Positions 45,792-56,000 of a stretch of 64,000 nucleotides of DNA are shown piece after piece. The stretch's first letter is position 1; each line of letters opens with the position of its first letter. This stretch comes from Streptomyces chromofuscus (lineage in GTDB: Bacteria > Actinomycetota > Actinomycetes > Streptomycetales > Streptomycetaceae). A model generated the notes under the pieces. It was given only the letters and a program-made list of their open reading frames with translations, was not told where the DNA came from and made no database searches. The translations under genes were made by a program, and so were the position numbers. The stretch covers positions 372,001 through 436,000 of the forward strand of contig NZ_CP063374.1 of assembly GCF_015160875.1 (NCBI RefSeq), read 5' to 3'.

Positions 45792-45801
45792 ATTGGATCC
45801 A
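45792..45801. promoter_or_regulatory. ATTGGATCCA motif, candidate GntR-type operator
   Basis: Contains the palindrome TGGATCCA, about 38 bases upstream of the aldehyde dehydrogenase start. It shares its core with the sites at 47147-47156 and 47210-47221 near the regulator operon. A weaker half site (TTGGATACA) is at 45868-45876. Confidence 0.6.
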
Positions 45802-45914
45802 TCGTAGGTTTCACATCAGAGGCACACCAGTGCCTCTAGACCACAATCGCCCTAGCTGAAGCGCTAGTTGGATACATTTTGAGTGACTGCCCCTGACGAG
45901 TGCGCCTCGTTCGC

Positions 45915-46625
45915 TCAGGAGGTGCCACTCCTCCCGCTCGCGCCCTCGCCGTCGACGAAGAGTTCGGGGTGGGCGGTGAGTTCGACCCTGGTACGGCGGA
46001 TGTGTCCGGTGAGGTAGCGCTCGCAGTCCTCGGCATCGCGACGCCGTACGGCGTCGAGGATCAGCCGGTGTTCGGCGTTGACGATCGCCGCCCGGTCGGG
46101 GTCCGCGAGGACCATGAACGCACGGCGGTAGTGCTGGGTGGAGTTCCAGAGCCGCTCCGTCATGGCCAGCAGGTGACCGCTGGGGCAGCCCGAGTAGCTG
46201 GTCATGTGGAAGTCACGGTCGAGGACGAGGAACCGATTGATGTCGCTCTGGTTCTCGATCTCGTCCTGGATGCGCTCGAGGCGAGCGAGGTGCTGGTCGG
46301 TGAGACGAGTCAGGCTCTCCGTAAGGGTCAGCGGCTCGAGTCGCTCGCGCATCCGGTAGTACGTGTGGACGTCGTCGAGACTGAGCACGGGGACCCGCGC
46401 GCCCCGGTTGGGGAACGACTCGGCGAGCCCTTCGGACTCCAGGATCCTCAGCGCCTCGCGGACCGGGATACGGCTCGCGCCGAGGCGCGCGGCCAGCTCG
46501 TCCTGGCGCAGCCATGTGCCGGGCGTCAGTTCGCCGGCGAGGATCTCGTCGCGGAGGATGCCCGCGATGCGCTGACTCCTGACGCTGTCCGATCCTCGCG
46601 GATCACGGGCGTGCGCAGGACTCAA
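45915..46625 (-). CDS. GntR-family transcriptional regulator (FadR/FCD type)
   Basis: 236 residues from a TTG at 46625, with GAGGTGA seven bases upstream; that ribosome site includes the stop of the VOC gene, so the two are coupled. The N-terminal winged helix (about 17-80) reads ILRDEILAGELTPGTWLRQD, then LGASRIPVREALRILESEGL. The all-helical FCD domain (about 90-225) has the metal or ligand residues RDFHMTSYSGC and HRLILDAVRRRD. Ligands of the family are small organic acids. A palindrome near its own operon and near E1 and aldehyde dehydrogenase suggests it is the local repressor. Confidence 0.9.
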   Translation of the reverse strand: MSPAHARDPRGSDSVRSQRIAGILRDEILAGELTPGTWLRQDELAARLGASRIPVREALRILESEGLAESFPNRGARVPVLSLDDVHTYYRMRERLEPLTLTESLTRLTDQHLARLERIQDEIENQSDINRFLVLDRDFHMTSYSGCPSGHLLAMTERLWNSTQHYRRAFMVLADPDRAAIVNAEHRLILDAVRRRDAEDCERYLTGHIRRTRVELTAHPELFVDGEGASGRSGTS

Positions 46626-46631
46626 GTGCGG

Positions 46632-47135
46632 TCACCTCTGGAACGTCGACGGGTCGCGGTCGTAGGCCTTGCCGTCAGGATAGGACACCAGCTCGAAGTA
46701 CATCCCCCACGGCGAGCGGAAGTAGACCCACCGCTGCCCCTCGGACGGGCCGGCACTCACGGTCGGATCACCCAGGACGGGTATGCCCCTCGCCCTCAGC
46801 CATGACACGGCCTCGTCCAGGTCCTCGACGTAAAGCGCCACATGGTGACCGCCGACGTCGCTGTTGCGCGGTCCGACCGTCCGTTGCCCGGCCGCCTGGT
46901 ACTCGAAAACTTCGAACACGGCTTGGTCTCCGCACCGGTAGAAGCGCAGTTGGCGCAGCACCGTCCGCGCGTCCACACCCAGGTGCACGGACATCCAGTC
47001 GTCCGCCGAGCTCAACGGTCCGATCGCGTACAGGTACTCACAGCCCAGGACGTCCACGAGCCAGGCGTGCGCCTGCTCCAGGTCCGGCACCGTGAAGCCG
47101 ATGTGGTCCAGGCGGGTGACACCGGGAAGAGCCAT
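46632..47135 (-). CDS. VOC-superfamily (glyoxalase/dioxygenase fold) protein
   Basis: 167 residues from ATG 47135, with AAGGAGG six bases upstream. It has two beta-alpha-beta-beta-beta modules: TRLDHIGFTVPDLEQAHAWL, then VGGHHVALYVEDLDEAVSWL, and the last strand RSPWGMYFELVSYPDGKAYD. Metal-ligand candidates are His of LDHIGF, His of GHHVALYV and Glu of YFELVS, as in glyoxalase I, epimerases or extradiol dioxygenases. The exact reaction is not predictable. It is divergent from the E1 gene and coupled to the GntR gene. Its leader holds a TTGGATCCAA site. Confidence 0.82.
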   Translation of the reverse strand: MALPGVTRLDHIGFTVPDLEQAHAWLVDVLGCEYLYAIGPLSSADDWMSVHLGVDARTVLRQLRFYRCGDQAVFEVFEYQAAGQRTVGPRNSDVGGHHVALYVEDLDEAVSWLRARGIPVLGDPTVSAGPSEGQRWVYFRSPWGMYFELVSYPDGKAYDRDPSTFQR

Positions 47136-47146
47136 GACATGCCTCC

Positions 47147-47156
47147 TTGGATCCAA
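47147..47156. promoter_or_regulatory. TTGGATCCAA palindrome in the VOC/gntR leader
   Basis: Perfect 10-bp palindrome 11 bases upstream of the VOC ATG, just next to its AAGGAGG. A bound repressor here would block transcription or early translation of the VOC-GntR operon. Confidence 0.7.
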
Positions 47157-47209
47157 AGATGCCCACATGATGCCCCGCAGTCGCACGTTCAGTCGACCCT
47201 GCTCTTGTT

Positions 47210-47221
47210 ATTGGATCCAAT
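47210..47221. promoter_or_regulatory. ATTGGATCCAAT palindrome, likely GntR operator
   Basis: Perfect 12-bp palindrome between the divergent VOC-gntR and E1-E2 units, about 47 bases before the E1 start. It has the same core as 47147-47156 and 45792-45801. Its location could control both directions. Confidence 0.75.
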
Positions 47222-47267
47222 CTTGTGCCAGTGTCGTTGCACTCCGGTCGATTGAAGGAGGCTCCAG

Positions 47268-49449
47268 TTGCCTGCCGAACACCCACTCGAAGCCCAAGCC
47301 GCGTGGTCGGAGTTCATCGCCACCCAGGACGACTGGGACACCGCGGACCCCGACCTCCTGACGGGCATGTTCAGCCAGCTGGTGCTGATCCGGGCCTTCG
47401 AGGAGTACGTCCTCGAACTCGCCGCGCAAGGGCTCATCCACGGCCCCGCGCACTCCAGCATCGGCCAGGAAGGCGGCGCCGTCGGTGCGTGCTTCGCCCT
47501 GACCTCGCAGGACACCGTCAACGGATCCCATCGCGGCCATCACCAGTTCCTCGCCAAGGCGCTGGCCCATCTGCACCCCAAGGGCATCGACCCGACCAAG
47601 CCGTTCCCGCAGGACGTGCGGGCCCTGCTCCTGCGCACCTTGCGCGAGATCTGCGGACTCGACCGGGGTTTCAGCCACGGTCGCGGCGGCAGCATGCACC
47701 TTCAGTGGCACGAGGCGGGCGCCATCGGAACCAACGCCATCGTCGGCGGCGGGGTCCCGCTCGCGGCCGGATCGGCCTGGGCACACCGGAGGGCCGGCAC
47801 CGACGCGGTGACCTTCACCTTCTTCGGGGACGGCGCGATCAACATCGGGTCCACGCTGGAAAGCCTCAACCTCGCGGCGGCGTGGTCGCTCCCCCTGTGC
47901 TTCTTCGTCGAGAACAACCTGTACGCCGTCTCCACCCACGTGTCCGAAGTGACCGCCGAGCCACGGCTGTCCGGCCGTGGCCCCGGCTTCGGCATCCGGA
48001 GCTGGAAGGTCGACGGCATGGATCCCCTGGCCGTGTACCTCGTGACACAGCAGGCCCTCGCACACATGCGCGGCGGCAAGGGCCCGGCGATGATCGAGGC
48101 CGACGTGTACCGCTACTTCCACCAGAACGGGCCCTTCCCCGGCTCGGCCTTCAAGTACCGCACCAAGGAAGAGGAAGCGCGGTGGCGCGCCCGCGATCCG
48201 ATCGACACCACGGCACGACACCTGGTGCGGCGCAGGATCGTCACCAAGAAGGCTGCCGCGGAGGCGATCGACCGAGCCAAGACCCTGATGTCCGAGCTCG
48301 GCGACGTCCTGCTGGAACCGCGCCCGGGCGGCAAGCCGGGCGAGCGGCGCATCGTGCCCTCGGAGTGGCCGGACCCGGCGTTCGTCGACGAAGGCGTCCG
48401 GGGCGACCTCGCCGAACTGTCCGGGATCGAGTTCACCGACACGGAGGACTACGCCGACGCGCTGACCGAGGTGAAGTTCATCGGTGCGGTCGCCGGTGTG
48501 CTGGGACGCTGTCTGGAGACCGATCCCCGCGTCGTGGTGATGGGCGAGGACGTGCACAAGCTCAACGGCGGAACCAACGGCGCGACCCGCGGCCTGAGCG
48601 AGGCGTTCCCCGATCGGGTGATCGGGACGCCCATCTCCGAGAACGCGTTCGCCGGCCTCGGCGGCGGACTGGCTCTGGACGGCCGGTACCGCCCGATCGT
48701 CGAGTTCATGTACGCCGACTTCATGTGGGTGGCGGCGGACCAGCTGTTCAACCAGATCGGCAAGGCCCGCCACATGTTCGGCGGCGAGGGCAAAGTGCCG
48801 TTCGTCCTGCGCAGCAAGGTCGCCATGGGCACCGGCTACGGATCGCAGCACTCGATGGACCCGGCCGGCATCTTCGCGACCGCGCCCGGCTGGCGCATCG
48901 TCGCACCCTCGACGCCGTTCGACTACGTCGGCCTGATGAACACAGCATTGGCCTGCGACGACCCGGTCGTGGTCCTGGAGCACGTGGACCTGTACAACTC
49001 CACCGGTCCCGGACTGCCGGACGACTACAACCACTTCCTACCCGTCGGCAAGGCCGCGGTACGCCGAGAGGGAGCGGCCCTGACCATCCTCGCCTATCTG
49101 GCGATGACACCGGCCGTACTGGCCGCCGTCGAGCAGACGGGTGTGGACGCCGAGGTCATCGACCTGCGCTGGCTGGACCGGGCCAGTCTGGACTGGGACA
49201 CGATCACCCGATCGGTGATGAAGACCAACAACGTGCTGATCGCCGAACAGGGAGCGCTCGGCACCTCCTACGGCGGCTGGCTCGCGGACGAGATCCAGCG
49301 CCGCCTGTTCGACTGGCTCGACGCCCCCGTCGAGCGGGTGACGGGGGGCGAGGCGTCGCCGAGCATCAGCAAGGTGCTGGAGCGCGCCGCGTTCGCCTCC
49401 ACGGAGGAAGTCGTCACCAAGCTCCGCGAGATCACCGGGGAGCGCAACG

Positions 49450-49457
<8 letters not shown>
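47268..49457 (+). CDS. 2-oxoacid dehydrogenase E1, fused alpha-beta subunits
   Basis: 729 residues from a TTG start at 47268, with GAAGGAGG six bases upstream. The first 350 residues are the E1-alpha part, with the thiamine diphosphate motif FFGDGAINIGSTLESLNLAA, then FVENN. The second part (about 395-725) is the E1-beta part: VVVMGEDVHKLNGG, SENAFAGLGGGLAL, GEGKVPFVLRSK, then the C-terminal transketolase domain. It decarboxylates a 2-oxoacid and passes the acyl group to E2. Fused E1 of this kind occurs in acetoin, pyruvate-like and branched-chain systems. The E2 gene overlaps by 8 bases. No E3 gene is in the window. Confidence 0.92.
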
Positions 49458-50712
<1,255 letters not shown>

Positions 50713-50899
50713 CCACGTCGGCCCCTCCCGGTGAGACGGCCGTCCGCGCACGACGCCTCAGCGCTCCCGGCACGCGGCTAACGCCGCCTTCACACCCGCA
50801 CCGTCGGGCCGCCTCACACCTTCCCGTCGACTAACGGCGCGGGGCACACACTGACCCGTGCGCAACCCGCTCGCTCCGAGCCGGAAGGAGGAAGGGAAC

Positions 50900-51697
50900 A
50901 TGGAGATCCTCATGCTCGACCCGCCCCGGGAAGGGCCGGGCCGCCGTGGTCGCGGCCTCGCCGGTCGGGTCCGGCCCGGTGCCAAAGTCGCCATAGGGAC
51001 TTTCGACGGCGTCCACCGCGGTCACCGGCGGGTCATCCGTGGTTGCGACACCGTACTCACCTTCGACCCGCACCCCATGCACGTACTCGCACCCCGGGGC
51101 GCGCCGTGCCTGCTGAGCGATCGTCGGCGGAAACTGCACCAGTTCGATCTGCTCGGAGTCCGCCGGGTGGCGATCGTCCCGTTCGACCACGCCTGGTCGC
51201 AGGTCCCGGCCGAGGACTTCGTCCAAGACATAGTCCTGGACGGGCTCGGCGCGGAGTTCGTCAGTGTCGGGCAGGGTTTCCGGTTCGGCGCCGGCGGCGC
51301 GGGCACGGTGGCCACCTTCGCACACTACGCCGAACTGACCACCCGGGTGGTCCCGTTGGTCACGCGCGGCCCGGCCGGTGAGCCGGTCTCCTCGACGCGC
51401 ATCCGCCGCCTGATCCTGGACGGCGACGTCGAGTCCGCCGCCGACCTGCTGGGCGCCTCACTCACCCTGCCGGCGGTCACTGTCGACGACGGCCGACTGC
51501 TCATCTCGTCGAGGTTCGTGCGCCCGGCGCCCGGACTCTACCTGGGACGCGTGAACGGTCACCGATGCGCGCTTCGCGTGTGCCGGGACCGCACGGTCGC
51601 CGTCGACGGCGCGGCGGCGACGACCGGCTCCACGGTCGAAGTGACGTTCGAGCAGAGGGCGTTCACCGACGCCGCTCGGACACCTGCCGAACCCTGA
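50900..51697 (+). CDS. FAD-synthetase-like nucleotidyltransferase
   Basis: 265 residues from ATG 50900, with AAGGAGG upstream; an in-frame earlier start lacks a ribosome site. The N-terminal nucleotidyltransferase has VAIGTFDGVHRGHRRVI, then TVLTFDPHP and GQGFRFGAGG, and the SSTRIRRLI motif of FAD synthetases. The second domain is short and does not look like a full riboflavin kinase. It belongs to the actinobacterial RibF-like group outside the housekeeping enzyme. It may make FAD for the flavin enzymes of the island, or use a different nucleotide. It is on the same strand as E1-E2 and 187 bases later. Confidence 0.75.
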   Translation: MEILMLDPPREGPGRRGRGLAGRVRPGAKVAIGTFDGVHRGHRRVIRGCDTVLTFDPHPMHVLAPRGAPCLLSDRRRKLHQFDLLGVRRVAIVPFDHAWSQVPAEDFVQDIVLDGLGAEFVSVGQGFRFGAGGAGTVATFAHYAELTTRVVPLVTRGPAGEPVSSTRIRRLILDGDVESAADLLGASLTLPAVTVDDGRLLISSRFVRPAPGLYLGRVNGHRCALRVCRDRTVAVDGAAATTGSTVEVTFEQRAFTDAARTPAEP

Positions 51698-51835
51698 CGG
51701 CGCATTCGACTCACCCGGAGATCACCCACCCCCTGCTGTTGCAGAACCATCTCGCGGCGCGCGTTCGCACCCATTTCCCTCCTCGCGCGCGTGCCCCCCC
51801 CTACCCGCAACTACACACCTGGCAAAGGACGTGCG

Positions 51836-53236
51836 ATGGCGATTCCGACGTTCGGACCGAACGCGGTCGACTGGGAGACCCGTATCGACATGGACAGGCT
51901 CCGCGACGAGCGACTGGACCGCCTTCGCGCGTCGTTGGAGCGGTCCGACATGGGCGCGGTCCTGGCCTTCGACTTCGCCAACATCCGCTACATGACCTCC
52001 ACCCACATCGGCACCTGGGCGATCGACAAGATGATCCGCTTCTCCCTGCTGGTCAGGGGAGGTGACCCGATCGTCTGGGACTTCGGCTCGGCCGCGAAGC
52101 ACCACCAGCTGTACAACCCGTGGCTGGACCACTCGAACGCCCACGCCGACGGAGATCCGCACGGAGCCCACCACGGAGCCGACGCCCGCAACCCCAGCGG
52201 CGCCCGCGCCGGCATCTCGACGCTGCGCGGCGCCATCAATCCCCTGGTCGGCATGGCCGACACGGTCGCCCGGAAGATCAAGCACGAACTCGAACTCCAC
52301 GGCCTCCTGGGCGAGCCGCTCGGCGTCGACGTCGTCGAACTCCCGGTCCTGATGGCCCTGCAGAACGCGGGCATCACGGTGGTCGACGGCCAGCAGGTGT
52401 TCCTGGAGGCCCGCCGCATCAAGACACGCGACGAGATCCACCTGCTCACCCACGCGTGCTCGATGGTCGACGCCGCCTACGAGAACCTCTACGAGTTCCT
52501 GCGCCCGGGTGTGCGGGAGAACGAGTGCGTGGGTGTCGTGGCGAAGTCCCTCTACGACCTCGGCTCCGAGTTCGTCGAAGGTGTCAACGCGATCTCCGGC
52601 GAACGGTGTGCACCGCACCCCCACGTCTTCTCGGACCGCATCGTGCGGCCCGGGGATCCGGCCTTCTTCGACATCCTCCACAGCTACAACGGATATCGCA
52701 CCTGCTACTACCGCACCTTCGCCGTCGGCAGCGCCTCGACCGCCCAACGCGACGCCTACACGCGGTGCCGTGAGTACATGGACGAAGCGATCAGCCTGGT
52801 CCGCCCGGGAGCGACGACGGCCGACATCGTGTCGGTGTGGCCGACGGCGCAGGAGTTCGGCTTCCCCGACGAGGAAGCGGCCTTCGCGCTGCAGTACGGT
52901 CATGGGGTCGGGTTGTCGATCTGGGAGAAGCCGGTGTTCTCCCGGCTGGTGTCCCTCGAGCACCCCGAGGTGCTCGAAGAGGGCATGGTCTTCGCGCTGG
53001 AGACCTACTGGCCGTCCAAGGACGGCTGGGGCGCGGCGCGCATCGAGGAAGAGCTCGTGGTGACGGCGGACGGGTGCGAGGTGATCACGAAGTTCCCCGC
53101 GGAGGAGTTGCTGGTGGCCGGCCGGCGCTACTTCACCGTCTCGGGACCGCTGCCGGCCGAACGCGACTCGCAGTCGCACCTGAACACGGTGGCCGGTATC
53201 CGGTCCATCGGGAGGGACGACTCCCCCGGCCTGTGA
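51836..53236 (+). CDS. M24 (pita-bread fold) peptidase-like enzyme
   Basis: 466 residues from ATG 51836, with AAAGGA six bases upstream. The N-terminal creatinase-like domain (about 10-200) is followed by the pita-bread fold. Candidate metal ligands: Asp in FFDILHSYNGYRTC, then Cys where classical enzymes have a second Asp (GYRTCYYRTF instead of GYxxDxxRTF), His in QYGHGVGLSI, Glu in ALETYWP and Glu in ARIEEELVV. The Asp-to-Cys change argues against a standard aminopeptidase. Non-peptidase relatives of the fold include DddP and ectoine hydrolase. It may cleave or hydrolyse a small molecule in the pathway next door. Confidence 0.78.
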   Translation: MAIPTFGPNAVDWETRIDMDRLRDERLDRLRASLERSDMGAVLAFDFANIRYMTSTHIGTWAIDKMIRFSLLVRGGDPIVWDFGSAAKHHQLYNPWLDHSNAHADGDPHGAHHGADARNPSGARAGISTLRGAINPLVGMADTVARKIKHELELHGLLGEPLGVDVVELPVLMALQNAGITVVDGQQVFLEARRIKTRDEIHLLTHACSMVDAAYENLYEFLRPGVRENECVGVVAKSLYDLGSEFVEGVNAISGERCAPHPHVFSDRIVRPGDPAFFDILHSYNGYRTCYYRTFAVGSASTAQRDAYTRCREYMDEAISLVRPGATTADIVSVWPTAQEFGFPDEEAAFALQYGHGVGLSIWEKPVFSRLVSLEHPEVLEEGMVFALETYWPSKDGWGAARIEEELVVTADGCEVITKFPAEELLVAGRRYFTVSGPLPAERDSQSHLNTVAGIRSIGRDDSPGL

Positions 53237-53592
53237 CCGGAGGGCCGGCTGCGTCCCCTGAGGACGCCCTCGGCCGGTCGCTTCACGCTGGGCGCAGCGC
53301 TGCCCTCTCCGCCGAGGCAGGGGACATCACGGTGGACGAGTTGGTTGAACTCGTCCACCGGATCCCGCCGACGATCCGTTCCTGGATCTTGCTCTCCGGC
53401 TCCCCCACCAGGGCAGTCCGGCACGGACGAGCGCACTCGCACGCTGGAGCAATACCCTTTGAGGCAGATGAAGAGATGACGCGCGCCTCCCCGAGGAGGC
53501 CCACCCGCCGAAGTCGTGTCGTGCACGTCCGGCGATCGAGGCGCTGCCCCGTCGTGGCCGGCGCTCGCATTCGACATGTGCGTGGAGTGGAC
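53237..53592. other. Intergenic region between M24 and patatin genes
   Basis: About 355 bases with no recognised gene. The main structure is a hairpin at 53331-53359. Frames running through are continuations without ribosome sites. Confidence 0.4.
53331..53359. terminator. Perfect 12-bp hairpin
   Basis: GGTGGACGAGTT (53331-53342) and AACTCGTCCACC (53348-53359) with a 5-nt loop GGTTG, 95 bases after the M24 stop. It may be a terminator or an operator for the patatin operon. There is no U-tract. Confidence 0.5.
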
Positions 53593-54663
53593 ATGAAAGT
53601 CCCGTTGAACCGGGGGCCGGCCACTTGGATACGCCGCGGCTCCGGCGAGAAGCGTCCGGCCCTGACGGGCGGCACGGCGAACCGCCAGGGGACGTGTCCG
53701 GCTTCGGCTCGCCCCGCCGAGGGAGGCTCTGCGTCGGTGGGCCTCGACTCCCTGCCGCGACCGGTCGCGGCGGTCGTGGGCGCCGGCGGTGTGCTCGGAG
53801 CGGCGCACGTGGGGGTCGGATACGCGCTGGAGCAGCGCGGTTTCGCGCCGGACATGATCGTGGGGACCTCGGTGGGCGCTCTCAACGGGGCCATCGCCGC
53901 CGCGCACCCCGACACGGCCGCCCCGTGGCTCGACAACGTGTGGACGCAACTGCGCCGTCGTGACGTGTATCCGCTCGGCTACTCCGTGTCACGGGGCAGC
54001 CTCTTCACCGACCGGGGCCTGCACCGGCTGATCGCCGGGGCCGGGCTGCCGTCACGGATCGAGGAGCTGGCGGTCCCGTTCACCGCCGTGGCCACGGACC
54101 TGGTCACCGGTGCTCCGGCCCTGCTCGGCCACGGGGATCTCACGTCCGCGCTGATGGCCAGCGCGGCGATTCCCGGGATGCTGCCGCCGGTGGTCCGCGA
54201 GGGCCGGACGCTCGTCGACGGCGGGGTGGTCGCCTATGTCCCGGTACTGGCGGCCCTGGAGGCCGGCGCGGCCAGTGTGGTGGTGCTGTCGGCCGGGCCG
54301 GAGAGTTCGCCACTGAGCCCGGACGTCCCGCGTCGGCGCGCAAGCGCCATCGCGGCCAGGGCCGGGATGCTGCTGTTGCACCATCAGATCCAGCGTGACC
54401 TTCGCGAGGTGTCCCGGCACATCCCGACCGTGGTGCTGCCGACCGGCATCGACAGCTGGCCCTCACCTTGGGATTTCGGCCATTCCCATCGGCTGATCAG
54501 CACCGCGGCCCGCACGGCCGGGCGCTTCCTGGACACGCTCAGCGTCGACGGGCCGGGCCTGTACCGGCTCGACGACCCGGTGACGGCGTCGGCCGTTCCG
54601 GGCGCGGCCCCGGCCGGCCGGGAACGGCCGCCGAGCCCCTTCGTCCGGGGAGGCAGGTCGTGA
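53593..54663 (+). CDS. Patatin-like phospholipase
   Basis: 356 residues from ATG 53593 (GGAG five bases upstream); a GTG at 53737 with GGGAGG upstream would remove 48 poorly structured residues and is also possible. It has the patatin fold: glycine-rich oxyanion loop VVGAGGVLGAAHVGV, nucleophile Ser in the GTSVGAL elbow, and catalytic Asp in LVDGGVVAYVP. The Ser-Asp dyad is intact. There is no signal peptide, so it should act on lipids from the cytoplasmic side. The gene overlaps the glycosyltransferase start (GTGA), so the two are translationally coupled. Confidence 0.85.
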   Translation: MKVPLNRGPATWIRRGSGEKRPALTGGTANRQGTCPASARPAEGGSASVGLDSLPRPVAAVVGAGGVLGAAHVGVGYALEQRGFAPDMIVGTSVGALNGAIAAAHPDTAAPWLDNVWTQLRRRDVYPLGYSVSRGSLFTDRGLHRLIAGAGLPSRIEELAVPFTAVATDLVTGAPALLGHGDLTSALMASAAIPGMLPPVVREGRTLVDGGVVAYVPVLAALEAGAASVVVLSAGPESSPLSPDVPRRRASAIAARAGMLLLHHQIQRDLREVSRHIPTVVLPTGIDSWPSPWDFGHSHRLISTAARTAGRFLDTLSVDGPGLYRLDDPVTASAVPGAAPAGRERPPSPFVRGGRS

Positions 54664-55997
54664 GCACGATCGCCTTCCTCAACATCCCGATGCACGGCCA
54701 CATCAACCCGACGTTGCCGATCGTCGCCGAACTGGTCCGGCGCGGCCACCGCGTCACGTACCACACCTGGCCCGCGTTCCGTCAGGAGATCGAGGCCACC
54801 GGCGCGGTGGTGCGCCTGCACCCCGGGGGCGACTTCCCGGCGCCCGATCCGCCGATGCCGGTCACCTTGATGGAGGAGCTCGCCCGCACGACCGTACGCC
54901 TGCTGCCCGCCGTCCTCTCCGACCTGCGAGGCACCCCACCGGACCTCGTCGTCCATGACAACGCCTGCCTGTGGGGGGCGATCGCGGCACGGGAGCTGGC
55001 GGTCCCGGCGGCGGCCTCGTTCACCACGTTCGCGTACAACCGGAGCGTGCCCAGCCCGACCAGCGCCTCGTGGGCGCTGCTCGCCTCGGCGGCTGCCCAC
55101 GCACGCCATGCAAGGGGCTATCTGCGGGCGCGCCGGGAGCTACGGCGCCGGTACGACACCCGGGGACTGCCGCCGCTGGACCTGGGAAACATCCGTCAGC
55201 CTCTCAACCTGGTCTACACGTCGAGGACGTTCCAGCCCGGCGCCGAGGACCTGGCCCCCTCCTACCGTTTCGTAGGACCGAGCATCGGCGCCCGCCCGGT
55301 GGACCCGTCGCTGCCCGTCGAGCCCCTGCGCGACCCAGTGATGTACGCGTCGCTCGGCACGTTGTTCAGCGCCGACCCGAGGATGCTGCGCACCTTCGCC
55401 ACCGCGCTCGCCCCGCTGGGCGGCACCGTGATCATCTCCACCGGGCATACCGACCCCGCCGCGCTCGGCCCGTTGCCGGCCCAGGTGATCGCCCGCCACT
55501 CCGTGCCGCAGCTGCAGGTGCTGGGGCGCGCGGCGCTCTTCATCACCCACGGCGGGATGAACAGCGTCAACGAGGCGCTGTACGCCGGTGTCCCGATGCT
55601 CGTGGTCCCGCAGGGCGCCGACCAGCCGCTGGTGGCCCGCCGTGTCACGGAGCTGGGCGCCGGGCTGTCCCTGCGCAACCGCGACGTCACCGAGGACGCC
55701 GTACGCGCCCTCGCCCGAAGTCTGCTCGAAGTCCCCCGGTTCCGGTCGGCCGCGAACACCCTCGCAGCGGCTCAGCGCGGCGCGGGCGGCTTCAGGCGCG
55801 CCGCGGACGAACTGGAACGCTATCTGCGGGATTCCGTCCCGACCGACCGTCCGGCTCCGGCCCCCGCTCGGGGCGCGGCTCCGGGTCCTGGCGCGGGGCC
55901 AGGTACGGGCGCGGGTGCGAGCCCGGGTCCGGCCTTGGGCCCGGGCCCGGGTGCGGGTCCGGCTCCGCCGTTCCACGACCCGTCACCGCGAGGCTGA
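54660..55997 (+). CDS. MGT/OleD-type glycosyltransferase (GT1)
   Basis: 445 residues from GTG 54660, overlapping the patatin stop. It is a GT-B fold: the N-terminal acceptor domain starts IAFLNIPMHGHINPTLPIVA, with the catalytic His in MHGH. The C-terminal donor domain has the signature HGGMNSVNEALYAGVPMLVV, then PQGADQPLVA, typical of UDP- or TDP-sugar users acting on macrolides, flavonoids or lipids. After about residue 400 the protein ends in a 45-residue tail of Gly-Pro-Ala repeats, not part of the fold. The acceptor is unknown; it may be the patatin product or a lipid. The next gene starts 3 bases after the stop. Confidence 0.9.
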   Translation: MSTIAFLNIPMHGHINPTLPIVAELVRRGHRVTYHTWPAFRQEIEATGAVVRLHPGGDFPAPDPPMPVTLMEELARTTVRLLPAVLSDLRGTPPDLVVHDNACLWGAIAARELAVPAAASFTTFAYNRSVPSPTSASWALLASAAAHARHARGYLRARRELRRRYDTRGLPPLDLGNIRQPLNLVYTSRTFQPGAEDLAPSYRFVGPSIGARPVDPSLPVEPLRDPVMYASLGTLFSADPRMLRTFATALAPLGGTVIISTGHTDPAALGPLPAQVIARHSVPQLQVLGRAALFITHGGMNSVNEALYAGVPMLVVPQGADQPLVARRVTELGAGLSLRNRDVTEDAVRALARSLLEVPRFRSAANTLAAAQRGAGGFRRAADELERYLRDSVPTDRPAPAPARGAAPGPGAGPGTGAGASPGPALGPGPGAGPAPPFHDPSPRG

Positions 55998-56000
55998 GCG

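Noticed and set aside
47208..49034. Long minus-strand frame opposite the E1 gene
   Set aside because: E1 has full thiamine diphosphate motifs and a strong ribosome site; the antisense frame has neither.
50900..51697. Deletion in the FAD-synthetase-like protein after the HRGHRRVI motif
   Set aside because: The short link to TFDPHP at first looked like a loss of a helix, but I recall an actinobacterial subfamily with the same short form, so it is probably normal.
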